From the NCBI RefSeq assembly GCF_039536765.1, contig NZ_BAAAZF010000001.1:372001-436000 (forward strand): 64,000 nucleotides of DNA, written 5' to 3'. The position numbers were made by a program, and so were the translations under genes. Below, one piece after another: positions 35,839-44,938 of this stretch (positions within the stretch are counted from its first letter, which is position 1; each line of letters opens with the position of its first letter). The notes below the pieces were generated by a model. It did no database searches, had not been told where the DNA came from, and saw only the letters and a list, made by a program, of their open reading frames with translations. The DNA is from Parerythrobacter jejuensis (GTDB lineage Bacteria > Pseudomonadota > Alphaproteobacteria > Sphingomonadales > Sphingomonadaceae).

Positions 35839-36819
35839 TCAGTCCCCGTAGCCGGCGATATCCTCCATCATGGCATTTTTGGCCGCGACATATTCCGCTT
35901 CGAAGCGAGCCACCATTTCGTCGACCGTTCCGACCGACTTGATCGCCCCCACGCCCTGTCCAGAGCCCCAGATGTCTTTCCAGGCTTTGGCTTTTGTGTT
36001 GCCACCGCTGCCGAAGTTCATCTTGCTCGGATCGCTAACCGGCAGGTTCTCGGGATCGAGGCCAGCGTTTTCGATGGAGCTGCGCAGGTAGTTGCCGTGA
36101 ACCCCCGTGAACAGATTGGTGTAGACAATCCCTTCTGCGCTGCCTTCGACAATACCCTGCTTATAGCCCTGATCGGCATTGGCTTCCTCGGTCGCGATGA
36201 AGGCGCTGCCGATATAGGCGAAGTCTGCAGACAGAGCCTGTGCGGCCAGGATCGAGCGGCCATGGGCAATCGAACCGGACAGCGCGATCAGGCCATCGAA
36301 CCATTCGCGGATTTCCTGCATCAATGCGAAAGGCGAAGTGGCGCCTGCATGTCCACCGGCACCTGCCGCCACCGGGATGAGGCCGGTCGCACCTTTCTCG
36401 ATGGCCTTGTGGGCAAAGCGGTTATTGATCACATCGTGCATCGTGATGCCGCCCCAATTGTCGACCGCTTGGAAAATTTCCTCGCGGGCGCCGAGCGATG
36501 TTATCACCATCGGGACCTGCCATTTCTCGCAAGTCGCCATATCGGCCATCACACGGTCGTTCGATTTGTGCACGATCTGGTTGACGGCATAGGGGGCTGC
36601 CGGGCGGTCCGGATTTTCGCGATTATGCTTGGCGAGTTCCTCGGTGATCTGGTGCAGCCACTCGTCAAGCAAAGATTGCGGACGTGCATTGAGGGCAGGA
36701 AACGATCCGACGATTCCGGCCTTGCACTGGGCAATGACAAGTTCCGGACCTGATACGATGAACAGGGGTGACCCGATGACGGGCAGGCGCATTTTGTCGA
36801 ACGGGGCGGGAAGAGGCAT
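35839..36819 (-). CDS. Nitronate monooxygenase family protein
   Basis: The product (326 aa) is a TIM-barrel flavoprotein of the nitronate monooxygenase (2-nitropropane dioxygenase) type. Evidence is the start LPVIGSPLFIVSGPELVIA, the FMN-binding AAGAGGHAGA and the later ALSGSIAHGRSILAAQALSADFAYIGSAFIAT, where the family binds the flavin phosphate. Such enzymes oxidise alkyl nitronates, though many members have other or unknown substrates. A GGAG site precedes the ATG. The amidohydrolase gene upstream on the same strand ends 91 bases before it and the two may form a degradative unit. Confidence 0.88.
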   Translation of the reverse strand: MPLPAPFDKMRLPVIGSPLFIVSGPELVIAQCKAGIVGSFPALNARPQSLLDEWLHQITEELAKHNRENPDRPAAPYAVNQIVHKSNDRVMADMATCEKWQVPMVITSLGAREEIFQAVDNWGGITMHDVINNRFAHKAIEKGATGLIPVAAGAGGHAGATSPFALMQEIREWFDGLIALSGSIAHGRSILAAQALSADFAYIGSAFIATEEANADQGYKQGIVEGSAEGIVYTNLFTGVHGNYLRSSIENAGLDPENLPVSDPSKMNFGSGGNTKAKAWKDIWGSGQGVGAIKSVGTVDEMVARFEAEYVAAKNAMMEDIAGYGD

Positions 36820-36910
36820 CCAGAAACTCCGGTTTTGTTTTGCTATTGATCGGGGCGCTTATGCGGAGAATTCGGCTGTGTCGAGTGGCCCGAAGTACTA
36901 GGTCGTCCAA

Positions 36911-37963
36911 TCAGACCAGAACATCCTCGATCCCGTAGACCTTCGCAGCGGTGCCCGCGAAGAGCGCACGTTTCTCGTCGTCAGAATGGCCTTGGGCGAG
37001 CCGTTTGAAGGTGTTCCACAGCACGTCATAGCTCGCGCCCCAGCGATCGACGGGATAGTTGCTTTCGAACATACCGCGATCCGGCCCGAAGGCCTCGATG
37101 CAGGTTTCGATATACGGCCGCCACAGTGCGGCCAGATGCTCGGAGCCATAGCCGGCTGCGGGGCCATCCTCTGGCAAACCACAAAACGCCATCGCCAATC
37201 CGCCCAGTTTCACACTGACATTCTCGCATTCTGCCAGAGCATGGATGGAGGTCCGCCAGCGATCAAAATTCTCGTGCAGCTTGCCCTTGTAGGAAGCGAT
37301 GCCGAGCGGCGTGCCACAATGGTCGAGCACGATGGGTTGGTTGGGGAAGGCCCTGGCCAGATCGAGCACATCGCCCAATTGCGGTTCGAGCAACCAGGCA
37401 TCGAAGGTTAGGCCCAATTCGCCGACATGCTTGAACCCTTCACGGAACGTCGCATCGCGATAAAGGCCTTCAGGCGCATGGAAAGGAGGGCCGAGAACTT
37501 CCGGATCGGCATCCCATGCGGCGGCGTGGCGAATGCCCTTGAAACGCGGGCTCGCCGCCATCAGGGCTTCGAGCACCTCGCGGGCGCCATCGCCGTGGGT
37601 CAGGTCGGCATGGCCCAGGATCGCATGGCACGGGCGATATGCGCCGTAGAGCCCGCTAGCGCCCTGGGCTGCGACGCCATTGACCATCTCGACTTCGCCG
37701 ACGACCTTCTTCGCCTCGCCATAGGCCGGATTGTAATAGGCGCCACATTCCATGAAGCAGGTTGCAACGATGTTGTGGCCACCCTCAAGCCCGCCCTTTG
37801 TATCGGCCTGCAAGGCATCAAACCCGTAATAGGCGGCACCAGCGATAGCGGCGATGAAATCGTGCTGTGGTTCGGGGAAAGCCGGCACCATCGGGCGCAA
37901 ATCCCACAGATGGTGATGCGGATCGATGATCGGCAGATCGGGCTCGAGAATGGCTTCAGTCAT
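36911..37963 (-). CDS. Amidohydrolase family (amidohydro-2) protein
   Basis: The product (350 aa) is a metal-dependent TIM-barrel hydrolase. The metal-binding motif IDPHHHLWD lies near residue 14, a further histidine occurs in IVLDHCG and an Asp/Arg pair in MFESNYPVDRWG near the C-terminus. This group includes lactonases and decarboxylases acting on sugar-derived or aromatic acids; the substrate is unknown. ATG at 37963 is chosen because GGAGGGG lies nine bases upstream. It precedes the nitronate monooxygenase gene on the same strand. Confidence 0.87.
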   Translation of the reverse strand: MTEAILEPDLPIIDPHHHLWDLRPMVPAFPEPQHDFIAAIAGAAYYGFDALQADTKGGLEGGHNIVATCFMECGAYYNPAYGEAKKVVGEVEMVNGVAAQGASGLYGAYRPCHAILGHADLTHGDGAREVLEALMAASPRFKGIRHAAAWDADPEVLGPPFHAPEGLYRDATFREGFKHVGELGLTFDAWLLEPQLGDVLDLARAFPNQPIVLDHCGTPLGIASYKGKLHENFDRWRTSIHALAECENVSVKLGGLAMAFCGLPEDGPAAGYGSEHLAALWRPYIETCIEAFGPDRGMFESNYPVDRWGASYDVLWNTFKRLAQGHSDDEKRALFAGTAAKVYGIEDVLV

Positions 37964-38129
37964 TGTTGGGTTCCCCTCCGGCAAGTCCTACACGATGGAA
38001 CACATGGAACAGTGTCCTGACAAGGGAAAAGGAGAGCGGCAGGAAGTCGGGCACTAGAGTTGATAGAGAAGTGGCCAGGGTTCATCACCCCGTCGCTAGC
38101 ATTCGTGATTGAGGTAGGAAAACGCCGAG

Positions 38130-39512
38130 TCAGCCAGACGGGATAAGCGTAATCTCGGTTTGGCGTCCATCGAGGAATCGTACATTATCTCCGTCAAACA
38201 GTGCATCTTCCTCGGTCCTGAAATCGACTTGCTGACCATCCCATTCGGGCACGTCGTTGTACGTCGTCAATTCGATTGACCATGTGGTGTTCGCGCGAAG
38301 GCGATACTCACTGCGCGGATCACCATCCTGATTGTCCCAGAAGCCAATGGCCGTTCCTGCACCATGCCCATGAAAGCCAATGGGATGGCTGTAGATCGAA
38401 GGTCGATAGCCTGCCGCCAGCGCCTTCGCACGTGCGTCGGCAAGAATCTCGTTGCCCGCTAATCCGGCCTTGAAACTGGACCGGAGGATGTCTGTGACAG
38501 CATTTGTATTGCGAAGGCCCTGGGCCAGTCCGGCAGGCACCCTGGTCTCACTAGGCTTCAAAACGTAGGCGAGATGTTGGGTGTCGGTATTGAGGCGCAA
38601 ATAGGTGATGCCGAAATCAGTCCAGAGCAGATCACCTGGTTCGATCACAGTGTCGCCGCGCAACATGCCGTCTGCGCCTTTGCGCTGAATGCCGATTGAG
38701 GGATGGAACCAGACTTTGAGGCCGAGTTCGGATACCTTCTCGCGCATCCACCACTGCACATCAGCCGCTGTCGTCTTGCCCGGTGTAATGACATCGGGGG
38801 AGAAGGCCTGAGCGATAATGGCGTGGGCAGTCCGCACAACTGATGGATAGATCTCGAGCTCTGCCGCAGACCGGCTCTCAAGCCAACGCAGCGCGAGGGT
38901 CTCCCCGGATACGATCCGGTCTTCATAGGCATCCGGAAGCGCAGCCATCATCAAGCGATACTGGCTCAATGTCATCCCGTCTCCGAACGCCTTGAGATCG
39001 GAATAGTTGATCGCAATTTTCGATGGATCTCGCTCCGCTATAATGTTGGCAACGGCTTTCCACTGGTCAGGCTCGACCGCCGGGTCCCATGCAGGCTCGA
39101 ACAGTCCGGCAAGGCCATAGCGGCTGACGGTAAGGCGTTCGAACGGCTGACCGCCACCGGGATCGTGGAAGATCAAAATAGTGCGGCGTCGCGCGGCCAT
39201 GCTCTTGCCATCAAGCATGGTCGCAATCACCGGATCCTCAAAATACTCCCGCGCCATGAGCAGCCACGTGGAAACACCTTGTTCGCGCATGATTACAGGA
39301 ACGATGGTCTCGAGCCGGTGTTCGAGATTTCGATCAATCCACTCGGCCTGCTGGCGCAGGGAAAGCAGTTCCGGAACGGCCGGTCTGACTTCCTCCTGAT
39401 CGCTCAACGGGATCGACAATTGCGCTGCCGCAGGGTGTGCGACAAAGCTGGTCAGCAACAAGGCCATCAACATGCGCATCGCGCGGGCGGTCAGCAGGTC
39501 TAGATGAATCAT
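38130..39512 (-). CDS. Secreted M24 family metallopeptidase (Xaa-Pro aminopeptidase-like)
   Basis: The product (460 aa) starts with a signal peptide (MLMALLLTSFVAHPAAA) and has an N-terminal creatinase-like domain followed by the pita-bread M24 fold. All five expected metal ligands are visible: the two Asp residues in TDFGITYLRLNTD, the His in SHPIGFHGHG, the Glu in SIELTTY and the Glu in FRTEEDALF. It should remove N-terminal residues, perhaps before proline, in the periplasm. Methionines at residues 12 and 14 are alternative starts. It is a single gene, about 165 bases from its upstream and 40 bases from its downstream neighbour. Confidence 0.88.
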   Translation of the reverse strand: MIHLDLLTARAMRMLMALLLTSFVAHPAAAQLSIPLSDQEEVRPAVPELLSLRQQAEWIDRNLEHRLETIVPVIMREQGVSTWLLMAREYFEDPVIATMLDGKSMAARRRTILIFHDPGGGQPFERLTVSRYGLAGLFEPAWDPAVEPDQWKAVANIIAERDPSKIAINYSDLKAFGDGMTLSQYRLMMAALPDAYEDRIVSGETLALRWLESRSAAELEIYPSVVRTAHAIIAQAFSPDVITPGKTTAADVQWWMREKVSELGLKVWFHPSIGIQRKGADGMLRGDTVIEPGDLLWTDFGITYLRLNTDTQHLAYVLKPSETRVPAGLAQGLRNTNAVTDILRSSFKAGLAGNEILADARAKALAAGYRPSIYSHPIGFHGHGAGTAIGFWDNQDGDPRSEYRLRANTTWSIELTTYNDVPEWDGQQVDFRTEEDALFDGDNVRFLDGRQTEITLIPSG

Positions 39513-39553
39513 CGCGGCACGATAGACATGCCCCGCGAAAGCGCAATTTGTGC

Positions 39554-41245
39554 CTATGTATGCAGTGCCCCATTCGCTGCACTCAACACCGCCCTAACAC
39601 TCGCCGTTGCGACGTCTTCATCGATTCCGCAGCCCCAGACGGTGCGCCCGTCCGGCGTGCGGCAATCGAGATAGGCAGCGGCATTGGCATCGGTGCCGGT
39701 GCCCAATGCGTGTTCGGTATAGTCGACCACTTCTAGCTCTACCCCGAACGCTTCGCGCAAGGTGGCCATCACGCTTGAGATAAGGCCGTTTCCGCGCCCG
39801 CTCACGCTCTGCTCTTTGCCCTCGACAGCTATAGTGCCGGCGAACAGGCGGGTGCCGTCTGCGGCGCGGCTTTCTTCGTAGCTAACAAGCTGGAAACGCT
39901 TGTTCGGCGTCTGCACGTGATAGGCCGTGCGGAAAGTTTGCCAGATATCCTCGGCATTAAGCTCGCGGCCAAGCTTGTCTGCCATATCCTGCACATAGGG
40001 CGAAAAATCGGCCTGCATCTTCTTGGGCAGTTTGAGGCCCTGATCCTGCTCCAGCACCCAGGCGAAGCCGCCTTTCCCGCTTTGCGAATTGACGCGGATG
40101 ACCGCTTCATAATTGCGCCCGATGTCCGCCGGGTCAATCGGCAGATAGGGCACGCGCCAGCGCTCGTCATTCTGGCCTTCACGCGCGCCGAAGCCTTTCT
40201 TGATCGCGTCCTGGTGGCTGCCCGAAAAGGCGGTGTAGACCAGTTCGCCGCCATAGGGGTGGCGTTGGTGCACGGGCAGCTGGTTGCAGTATTCAACCGT
40301 CTCGATCACGCGATCGATGTCGGAGAAGTCGAGCCCCGGATGGACGCCCTGCGTGTACATGTTCAGCGCCATGGTCACGAGACAGCAATTGCCGGTCCGT
40401 TCGCCATTGCCGAACAGGCACCCCTCCACCCGGTCGGCCCCGGCCATTAGTCCCAGTTCCGCCGCAGCCACACCGGTGCCCCGGTCGTTATGGGTGTGCA
40501 GGCTGATCACCGCGCTTTCGCGATTGGGCAGATGGCGGCAGAAATACTCGATCTGGTCGGCATAGATATTCGGCGTCGCGGCCTCGACCGTGGCAGGCAG
40601 GTTGAGGATGATCGGCTTGTCCGGTGTGGGCTGGAGAACTTCCATCACCGCTGCGCAAACCTCGATGCTGAAATCGATTTCAGCGGTCGAGAAGGTTTCG
40701 GGCGAGTATTGAAAATGCCAGTCGGTGGCGGGACGTTTGCCAGCCTCGTCGCGCAACACTTTGGCGCCATCGACTGCCACCTGGATCACTTGCTGCGGAG
40801 TCATCCCGAACACAATCTCGCGCCAGGCCGGGCTGACGGCGTTGTAGAGATGGACGATGGCGGAATGTGCGCCGTCAAGGCTCTCGAAACTTGTCCGGAT
40901 CAATTCTTCGCGGCTCTGGGTCAGCACCTGGACGGTAACATCCTCGGGAATCCGGCCAGACCGGACGAGGCCGTTGATGAAATCGAACTCGGTCGCGCCC
41001 GCACTGGGGAAGCCGATCTCGATTTCTTTCACACCCACTTCTACCAGCAGATCGAAGAAACGGTTCTTCTTCACACCATCCATCGGATCAATGATCGATT
41101 GGTTGCCGTCGCGCAAATCGGTCGACAGCCAGCGTGGCGGAGCGGTGATTGTCCGGCTCGGCCACTGGCGATCAGGCAGATCGATCTGCGGAAACGCCTG
41201 ATACTTGGCGGAAGGGTCGCGCAGCATATTTCGCTGTTGGGTCAT
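39554..41245 (-). CDS. leuA: 2-isopropylmalate synthase
   Basis: The product (563 aa) condenses acetyl-CoA with 2-oxoisovalerate, the first step to leucine. The catalytic TDLRDGNQS lies at residues 42-50, metal ligands in SLHTHNDRG, and the C-terminal third is the regulatory domain for leucine feedback. The length and the start with [11 protein letters not shown] match the larger, fungal-like leuA type. ATG at 41245 is chosen to match this N-terminus; the frame is open to 41326. Upstream on the same strand are a 16-codon leader peptide rich in leucine and inverted repeats, which suggests control by leucine-tRNA supply. Confidence 0.95.
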   Translation of the reverse strand: MTQQRNMLRDPSAKYQAFPQIDLPDRQWPSRTITAPPRWLSTDLRDGNQSIIDPMDGVKKNRFFDLLVEVGVKEIEIGFPSAGATEFDFINGLVRSGRIPEDVTVQVLTQSREELIRTSFESLDGAHSAIVHLYNAVSPAWREIVFGMTPQQVIQVAVDGAKVLRDEAGKRPATDWHFQYSPETFSTAEIDFSIEVCAAVMEVLQPTPDKPIILNLPATVEAATPNIYADQIEYFCRHLPNRESAVISLHTHNDRGTGVAAAELGLMAGADRVEGCLFGNGERTGNCCLVTMALNMYTQGVHPGLDFSDIDRVIETVEYCNQLPVHQRHPYGGELVYTAFSGSHQDAIKKGFGAREGQNDERWRVPYLPIDPADIGRNYEAVIRVNSQSGKGGFAWVLEQDQGLKLPKKMQADFSPYVQDMADKLGRELNAEDIWQTFRTAYHVQTPNKRFQLVSYEESRAADGTRLFAGTIAVEGKEQSVSGRGNGLISSVMATLREAFGVELEVVDYTEHALGTGTDANAAAYLDCRTPDGRTVWGCGIDEDVATASVRAVLSAANGALHT

Positions 41246-41288
41246 GGGCTGGATAGTCTCGGTAAGGGTAGAAAGGCTGGCGGCGGGT

Positions 41289-41342
41289 CCCTTGGGCGCT
41301 GAGGCGCGCCGGTCAGGCCACGCCAAACGTCACGCCCAAGGG
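41289..41342 (-). promoter_or_regulatory. Possible leu attenuator structure
   Basis: Two 10-base arms (41333-41342 and 41289-41298) are perfectly complementary. The first covers the last sense codons of the leader peptide. The second overlaps a competing hairpin with GGCGC/GCGCC arms at 41295-41310, so the RNA can take either of two forms depending on where a ribosome stalls. No run of U follows, so the switch may act without an intrinsic terminator. Confidence 0.45.
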
Positions 41343-41380
41343 CGCGTAAGTCGTAGGATCAGGGCCAGTTTCGTTACCAT
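41330..41380 (-). CDS. leuL: Putative leu leader peptide (16 aa)
   Basis: The short frame MVTKLALILRLTRPWA ends in TGA. Five of its residues are leucine or isoleucine in the stretch LALILRL, four being leucine, and one leucine codon is CTA, which is rare in GC-rich genomes. It lies 84 bases upstream of leuA. TTTACA followed after 17 bases by CATACA lies directly in front, which would place transcription start at or next to the ATG and make the leader transcript leaderless. Leucine-rich leader peptides before leuA are known in alphaproteobacteria; this instance is inferred from sequence alone. Confidence 0.5.
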   Translation of the reverse strand: MVTKLALILRLTRPWA

Positions 41381-41470
41381 GCAGCCTGTATGCTGCTTCG
41401 CAGCAGGCTTGTAAAGGCAATGTATGGCGGGCATCGGGGGACATTATCTTTCGCAATGTCGAGGTTTTCC

Positions 41471-41902
41471 ATGTCCGATCATACACCGCCCATCCACCCG
41501 CTATACGAAACGATGGGATTGGTCCGGATCGTCGATCTTGATCCGGCGGGCAAGGCGACCATCGAGTATGAGGCGAAGCCGGGCATGTGTCACTCTGGCG
41601 GCGTGGTGCAGGGCGGTTTCATCTCGGGCTGGATCGACGCGGCCATGGCCCATGCTGCGATTGCCAAGAACGGGGAGGGTATCACGCCGATGTCGCTGGA
41701 GCTGAAAGTCAGCTTCTTCGCCCCGGCGCGCCCCGGCCTGGTCATCGCGGAAGGCTGGGTAGAGCGGCATGGCAAGCGCACCAGCTTCTATGAAGGGCAT
41801 CTCAAATCGCCGGACGGTACGATCTTGGCCAAGGCCACCAGCACGATTCTGCTGGCGGACCGAAGCCGGGTCGAGAAGTCAGCGAGGGATGCGCAGTCAT
41901 GA
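41471..41902 (+). CDS. PaaI-type hot-dog thioesterase
   Basis: The product (143 aa) has the hot-dog fold signature HSGGVVQGGFISGWIDAAMAHA, then LELKVSFFAPARPG and ATSTILLADR, as in acyl-CoA thioesterases of the PaaI/YdiI group. It should hydrolyse an acyl- or aryl-CoA ester in the cytoplasm. ATG at 41471 is chosen because GAGG lies upstream and the domain begins shortly after. The epoxide hydrolase gene overlaps its end by four bases (ATGA), so the two are coupled and may act in the same degradation route. Confidence 0.87.
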   Translation: MSDHTPPIHPLYETMGLVRIVDLDPAGKATIEYEAKPGMCHSGGVVQGGFISGWIDAAMAHAAIAKNGEGITPMSLELKVSFFAPARPGLVIAEGWVERHGKRTSFYEGHLKSPDGTILAKATSTILLADRSRVEKSARDAQS

Positions 41903-43023
41903 GCGATATCCGCGATTTCCATCTTGCCGTTCCCGAACCGGATCTGGCCGATCTCCATCTTCGCCTTGATATCGCGCGCTGGCCCGAGAAAGAGCCGGTG
42001 GAGGACTGGTCGCAAGGGACCCCGCTGGCGGCGCTGCAGGAGCTGTGCCGATATTGGCGCGAGGAGTATGACTGGCGCGCTTGCGAGGCCAAGCTCAACG
42101 CTTTCGGCCAGCATGTGACCACCATCGACGGGCTCGACATCCACTTCCTGCATGTCCGGTCTTCGCACGCAGATGCCTTGCCGATGGTCCTGACGCACGG
42201 GTGGCCAGGCTCCGTGCGCGAATTCTTCGAAGTGATACCCTTGCTCACCGAACCCGAGGACGGCGCGCAGGCCTTCCATCTGGTCATTCCTTCGCTGCCT
42301 GGCTTTGGGTTCTCGGGCAAGCCGACGCAGACAGGATGGACGACCGGCAAGACCGGCGAGGCATGGGGCACACTGATGCAACGTCTCGGATATGATCGGT
42401 GGGTCGCACAGGGCGGCGACTGGGGTTCTGTGGTGACGACGGAGATCGGCAAGCAGGCACCGGAAGGGTGTGTGGGCATTCACGTCAATATGCCGTTGGG
42501 CCAACCGACCGAGGAAGATTTGGCCAATCCGAGCCAGGCCGAGCTCGAAGCGTTGGGCCGCCTGGCACATTATCGTGATTGGGACTCCGGCTATTCGAAG
42601 CAGCAAAGCACGCGGCCGCAAACGATCGGGTATTCCCTAGTCGATTCGCCAGTCGGCCTTGCAGGGTGGATCTATGAGAAGATGTATGCCTGGACCGACA
42701 ATGACGGTTCGCCTCTCGATGCGCTATCGAAAGATGCGATCCTCGACAACATCATGATCTACTGGCTTACTGCGAGTGGAGCCTCGGCCGCACGGCTCTA
42801 TTGGGAAAGCTTCAGCAGGCCATCGCCGGGCGTTGTCAGCTTGCCTGCCGGCGTCAGCGCCTTTCCCAAAGAGATCATTCCCGCCCCGCGCAAATGGGCC
42901 GAGCGAGTCCTGACCAATATCACGCACTGGAACGACCTTCCCAAGGGCGGTCACTTCGCTGCGTGGGAGCAGCCGGAAATCTTCGCGCAAGAGCTTCGAG
43001 CCTGCTTCGCTCCCCTCCGGTAG
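41899..43023 (+). CDS. Epoxide hydrolase, alpha/beta-hydrolase fold
   Basis: The product (374 aa) has the N-terminal lid domain of microsomal-type epoxide hydrolases (FHLAVPEPDLADLHLRL) and an alpha/beta-hydrolase core. The oxyanion motif HGWPG starts at His100, the nucleophile Asp174 lies in GGDWGS and the catalytic His352 in GGHFAAWEQP. The two ring-opening tyrosines are not assigned with certainty. It should open epoxides to diols. It is translationally coupled to the thioesterase gene. Confidence 0.9.
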   Translation: MSDIRDFHLAVPEPDLADLHLRLDIARWPEKEPVEDWSQGTPLAALQELCRYWREEYDWRACEAKLNAFGQHVTTIDGLDIHFLHVRSSHADALPMVLTHGWPGSVREFFEVIPLLTEPEDGAQAFHLVIPSLPGFGFSGKPTQTGWTTGKTGEAWGTLMQRLGYDRWVAQGGDWGSVVTTEIGKQAPEGCVGIHVNMPLGQPTEEDLANPSQAELEALGRLAHYRDWDSGYSKQQSTRPQTIGYSLVDSPVGLAGWIYEKMYAWTDNDGSPLDALSKDAILDNIMIYWLTASGASAARLYWESFSRPSPGVVSLPAGVSAFPKEIIPAPRKWAERVLTNITHWNDLPKGGHFAAWEQPEIFAQELRACFAPLR

Positions 43024-43135
43024 CTGGAGCTCGATCAGGAATTTTCACAAGCGGCCGTAACCAACTGTAGGGCCTGCACGAAACGACCATCAGGTAGCAA
43101 ACTTGCCTTGCCGCCTGTTGTGAAAGGTCGTGACG

Positions 43136-43303
43136 ATGCACCCCCTTACTCCTGCAAACCACGCACCTTCCGATCCCGTCCTTGTTGCTCTGGGAGGCAG
43201 CCTGGGACGCGTCGCGCATTTCCTTGCGCGTCATCACGATGATGCATTGCCGGGCGAAGCCCCCTTTCATTCGGCAGCATCGCTAGCCCGATCCACAACC
43301 TGA
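43136..43303 (+). CDS. Possible small protein (55 aa) upstream of the cysteine-rich gene
   Basis: The frame starts MHPLTPANHAP, contains a modestly hydrophobic centre (PVLVALGGSLGRVAHFLARHH) and ends STT. An AAAGG element precedes its ATG at nearly the same spacing and in nearly the same context (TGAAAGG) as the one before the cysteine-rich gene 12 bases downstream. No family is recognised. The 112 bases before it, after the epoxide hydrolase stop, show nothing I can assign. It is listed because of the paired translation signals; codon evidence is weak. Confidence 0.35.
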   Translation: MHPLTPANHAPSDPVLVALGGSLGRVAHFLARHHDDALPGEAPFHSAASLARSTT

Positions 43304-43315
43304 AAGGACCTCCCG

Positions 43316-43651
43316 ATGTCAAAGACCAATACCCTGCGTGCCATGATGATTGTTGCCGGTGGCCTAGCCACTGCCACTACCGGTCCGGCTGCTCTCGCAA
43401 CTGCTCCGTGCGGCCCCTCCAACTCTTCTTACTCCAGCCGAATTGACCGCAGCAGCGTGGAAGATCGCAAAGCCAAGCGTGCCGAGCGCAAGGCTGCCCG
43501 GGCAGCCAAGAAGGCGGCCAAGGCCAATCAGTGCGCAGCGGCACAAGCGGCACCATGTGGAGCGAATCCGTGTGGCGCAGCCCCGTGTGGCCCTGCGAAA
43601 TGCGGCGCTGCCAAGTCCAAAGCTGAAAACTGCGGAGCTGCACCAGAATAG
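43316..43651 (+). CDS. Secreted cysteine-rich low-complexity protein (111 aa)
   Basis: A signal peptide (MMIVAGGLATATTGPAALA) is followed by a short linker, a very basic segment rich in Lys, Arg and Ala (residues 49-70) and a cysteine-rich tail in which CG pairs recur (PCGANPCGAAPCGPAKCGA, then NCG). This resembles in style the secreted metal-binding precursor peptides HvfA and the bufferins, which are modified by MNIO-type enzymes, but no such enzyme or its partner is encoded nearby. A metal-binding or structural role is only a guess. The upstream TGAAAGGA is a good ribosome binding site. Confidence 0.7.
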   Translation: MSKTNTLRAMMIVAGGLATATTGPAALATAPCGPSNSSYSSRIDRSSVEDRKAKRAERKAARAAKKAAKANQCAAAQAAPCGANPCGAAPCGPAKCGAAKSKAENCGAAPE

Positions 43652-43733
43652 GGCGATGTAACGGGACAAATCTGGCCGGATCTAACCCGTCCGGCAGGGC
43701 GAGTGGGGCCTCCCCATCCATGCCCGCTCGTCA

Positions 43734-43763
43734 GGGGCAGTCGGTCCACCCACCGGCTGCCCC
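43734..43763. terminator. Strong hairpin between convergent genes
   Basis: GGGGCAGtCGGT and ACCGgCTGCCCC form a 12-bp stem with one G-T pair around a six-base loop, between the cysteine-rich gene and the convergent dehydrogenase gene. No T-run follows on either strand, so it is either a weak terminator or a transcript-stabilising 3' structure. Confidence 0.5.
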
Positions 43764-43786
43764 GAACCGTCTCCGATAGTGCTAGG

Positions 43787-44935
43787 TCAACGCCAGCGTA
43801 GGCAATCCGATGTCAGTTGATCAACCGAAGTGACCCCCATCAGGCGCATTCCCCGCTCGATTTCATCTTTCAGAATGCCGATCGCACGTTCGACACCGTC
43901 TTGGCCTGCGGCAGCAAGTGCATACAGGTAGAGCCTGCCTCCCGAGGCAGCGGTTGCTCCCGCGGACACCGATTTGAGCGCATGGGTGCCGCGGCGGACA
44001 CCGCCATCGCAAATGATCTCTATTTCGCTGCCGACGGCATCGACAATCTCGCGCAATTGATCGAACGGTGCGCGGCTGCCATCCAGCTGGCGCCCGCCAT
44101 GGTTGGAAATCATGATCGCATCCGCGCCGATCTCTACCGCACGACGTGCATCACCGGCGCTCATCACGCCCTTTAGGCAGAACGTGCCACCCCAGTCCTG
44201 GCGTATCTGCGCGGCCGTGTCCCAATCCATCGACGTGTCGAGCATCGTGTTGAAATATTCGGCGATGCTCACGGCCTCGCTCGATCCTTCGGCCACATGC
44301 GTATCGAGATTGGGAAGGCTGAATTTCTCGCGCAACAGATAGTCGAGCGTCCATTTTGGCCGGGTGGCGTAGCTCCACACAGCGCTTGGGGAGAAGCGGG
44401 GCGGAGTAGTGAAGCCGCTGCGCAGGCAGCGCTCCCGCTTGCCCGACACAATCGTGTCCACGGTCAGGGCAAGCGCGTCGAATTGCGATGCCTGGCACCG
44501 CTCGATCATGGACCGGTTCAGGCCCTTGTCCTTGTGGACATAGAGTTGGAACAATTTGGGCCCGCTGGTCAGCGCTGCGATGTCTTCAATACTGCGGGTC
44601 GCCAGGCTGGATATGCCGAACCACAATCCGAATTTCTCCGCCGCTTTGGCCACCGCAGTCTCACCCTGCCAGTGAAAAGCCCGCTGAACCGCCGTGGGGC
44701 TGAGCATCAAGGGAAGCGCGCTGGTGCGACCCATGATGGTGCAGGATGTATCGATTTCGGCAACGCCGGCCAACACATCAGGCACGAGATCAGCGTCGTC
44801 GAAGGCGCTAGTATTGCGGGCCTTGGTCAGCTCGTCATCGGCGGCGCCGTCAATGTAGTCGAACACGGGCCAGGGCAGGCGAGCTTTGGCGAGCCTGCGG
44901 AAGTCGTCGATGTTGTGGCAATCGGACAGGCGCAC
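43787..44935 (-). CDS. FMN-dependent alpha-hydroxy acid dehydrogenase (LldD-like)
   Basis: The product (382 aa) is a TIM-barrel flavoenzyme that oxidises L-2-hydroxy acids such as lactate. The N-terminus DFRRLAKARLPWPVFDYIDGAADDE and the active-site SNHGGRQLDG, with the catalytic His, and the following CDGGVRRGTHALK match L-lactate dehydrogenase, glycolate oxidase and mandelate dehydrogenase. The exact substrate cannot be told apart from sequence. It starts three bases after the DUF6151 gene on the same strand, so both are probably one transcript. Confidence 0.9.
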   Translation of the reverse strand: MRLSDCHNIDDFRRLAKARLPWPVFDYIDGAADDELTKARNTSAFDDADLVPDVLAGVAEIDTSCTIMGRTSALPLMLSPTAVQRAFHWQGETAVAKAAEKFGLWFGISSLATRSIEDIAALTSGPKLFQLYVHKDKGLNRSMIERCQASQFDALALTVDTIVSGKRERCLRSGFTTPPRFSPSAVWSYATRPKWTLDYLLREKFSLPNLDTHVAEGSSEAVSIAEYFNTMLDTSMDWDTAAQIRQDWGGTFCLKGVMSAGDARRAVEIGADAIMISNHGGRQLDGSRAPFDQLREIVDAVGSEIEIICDGGVRRGTHALKSVSAGATAASGGRLYLYALAAAGQDGVERAIGILKDEIERGMRLMGVTSVDQLTSDCLRWR

Positions 44936-44938
44936 GGC

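Noticed and set aside
43652-44935. Modifying enzyme for the cysteine-rich peptide among the neighbours
   Set aside because: The nearest genes encode an alpha-hydroxy acid dehydrogenase and a DUF6151 protein; neither resembles an MNIO enzyme or its partner.
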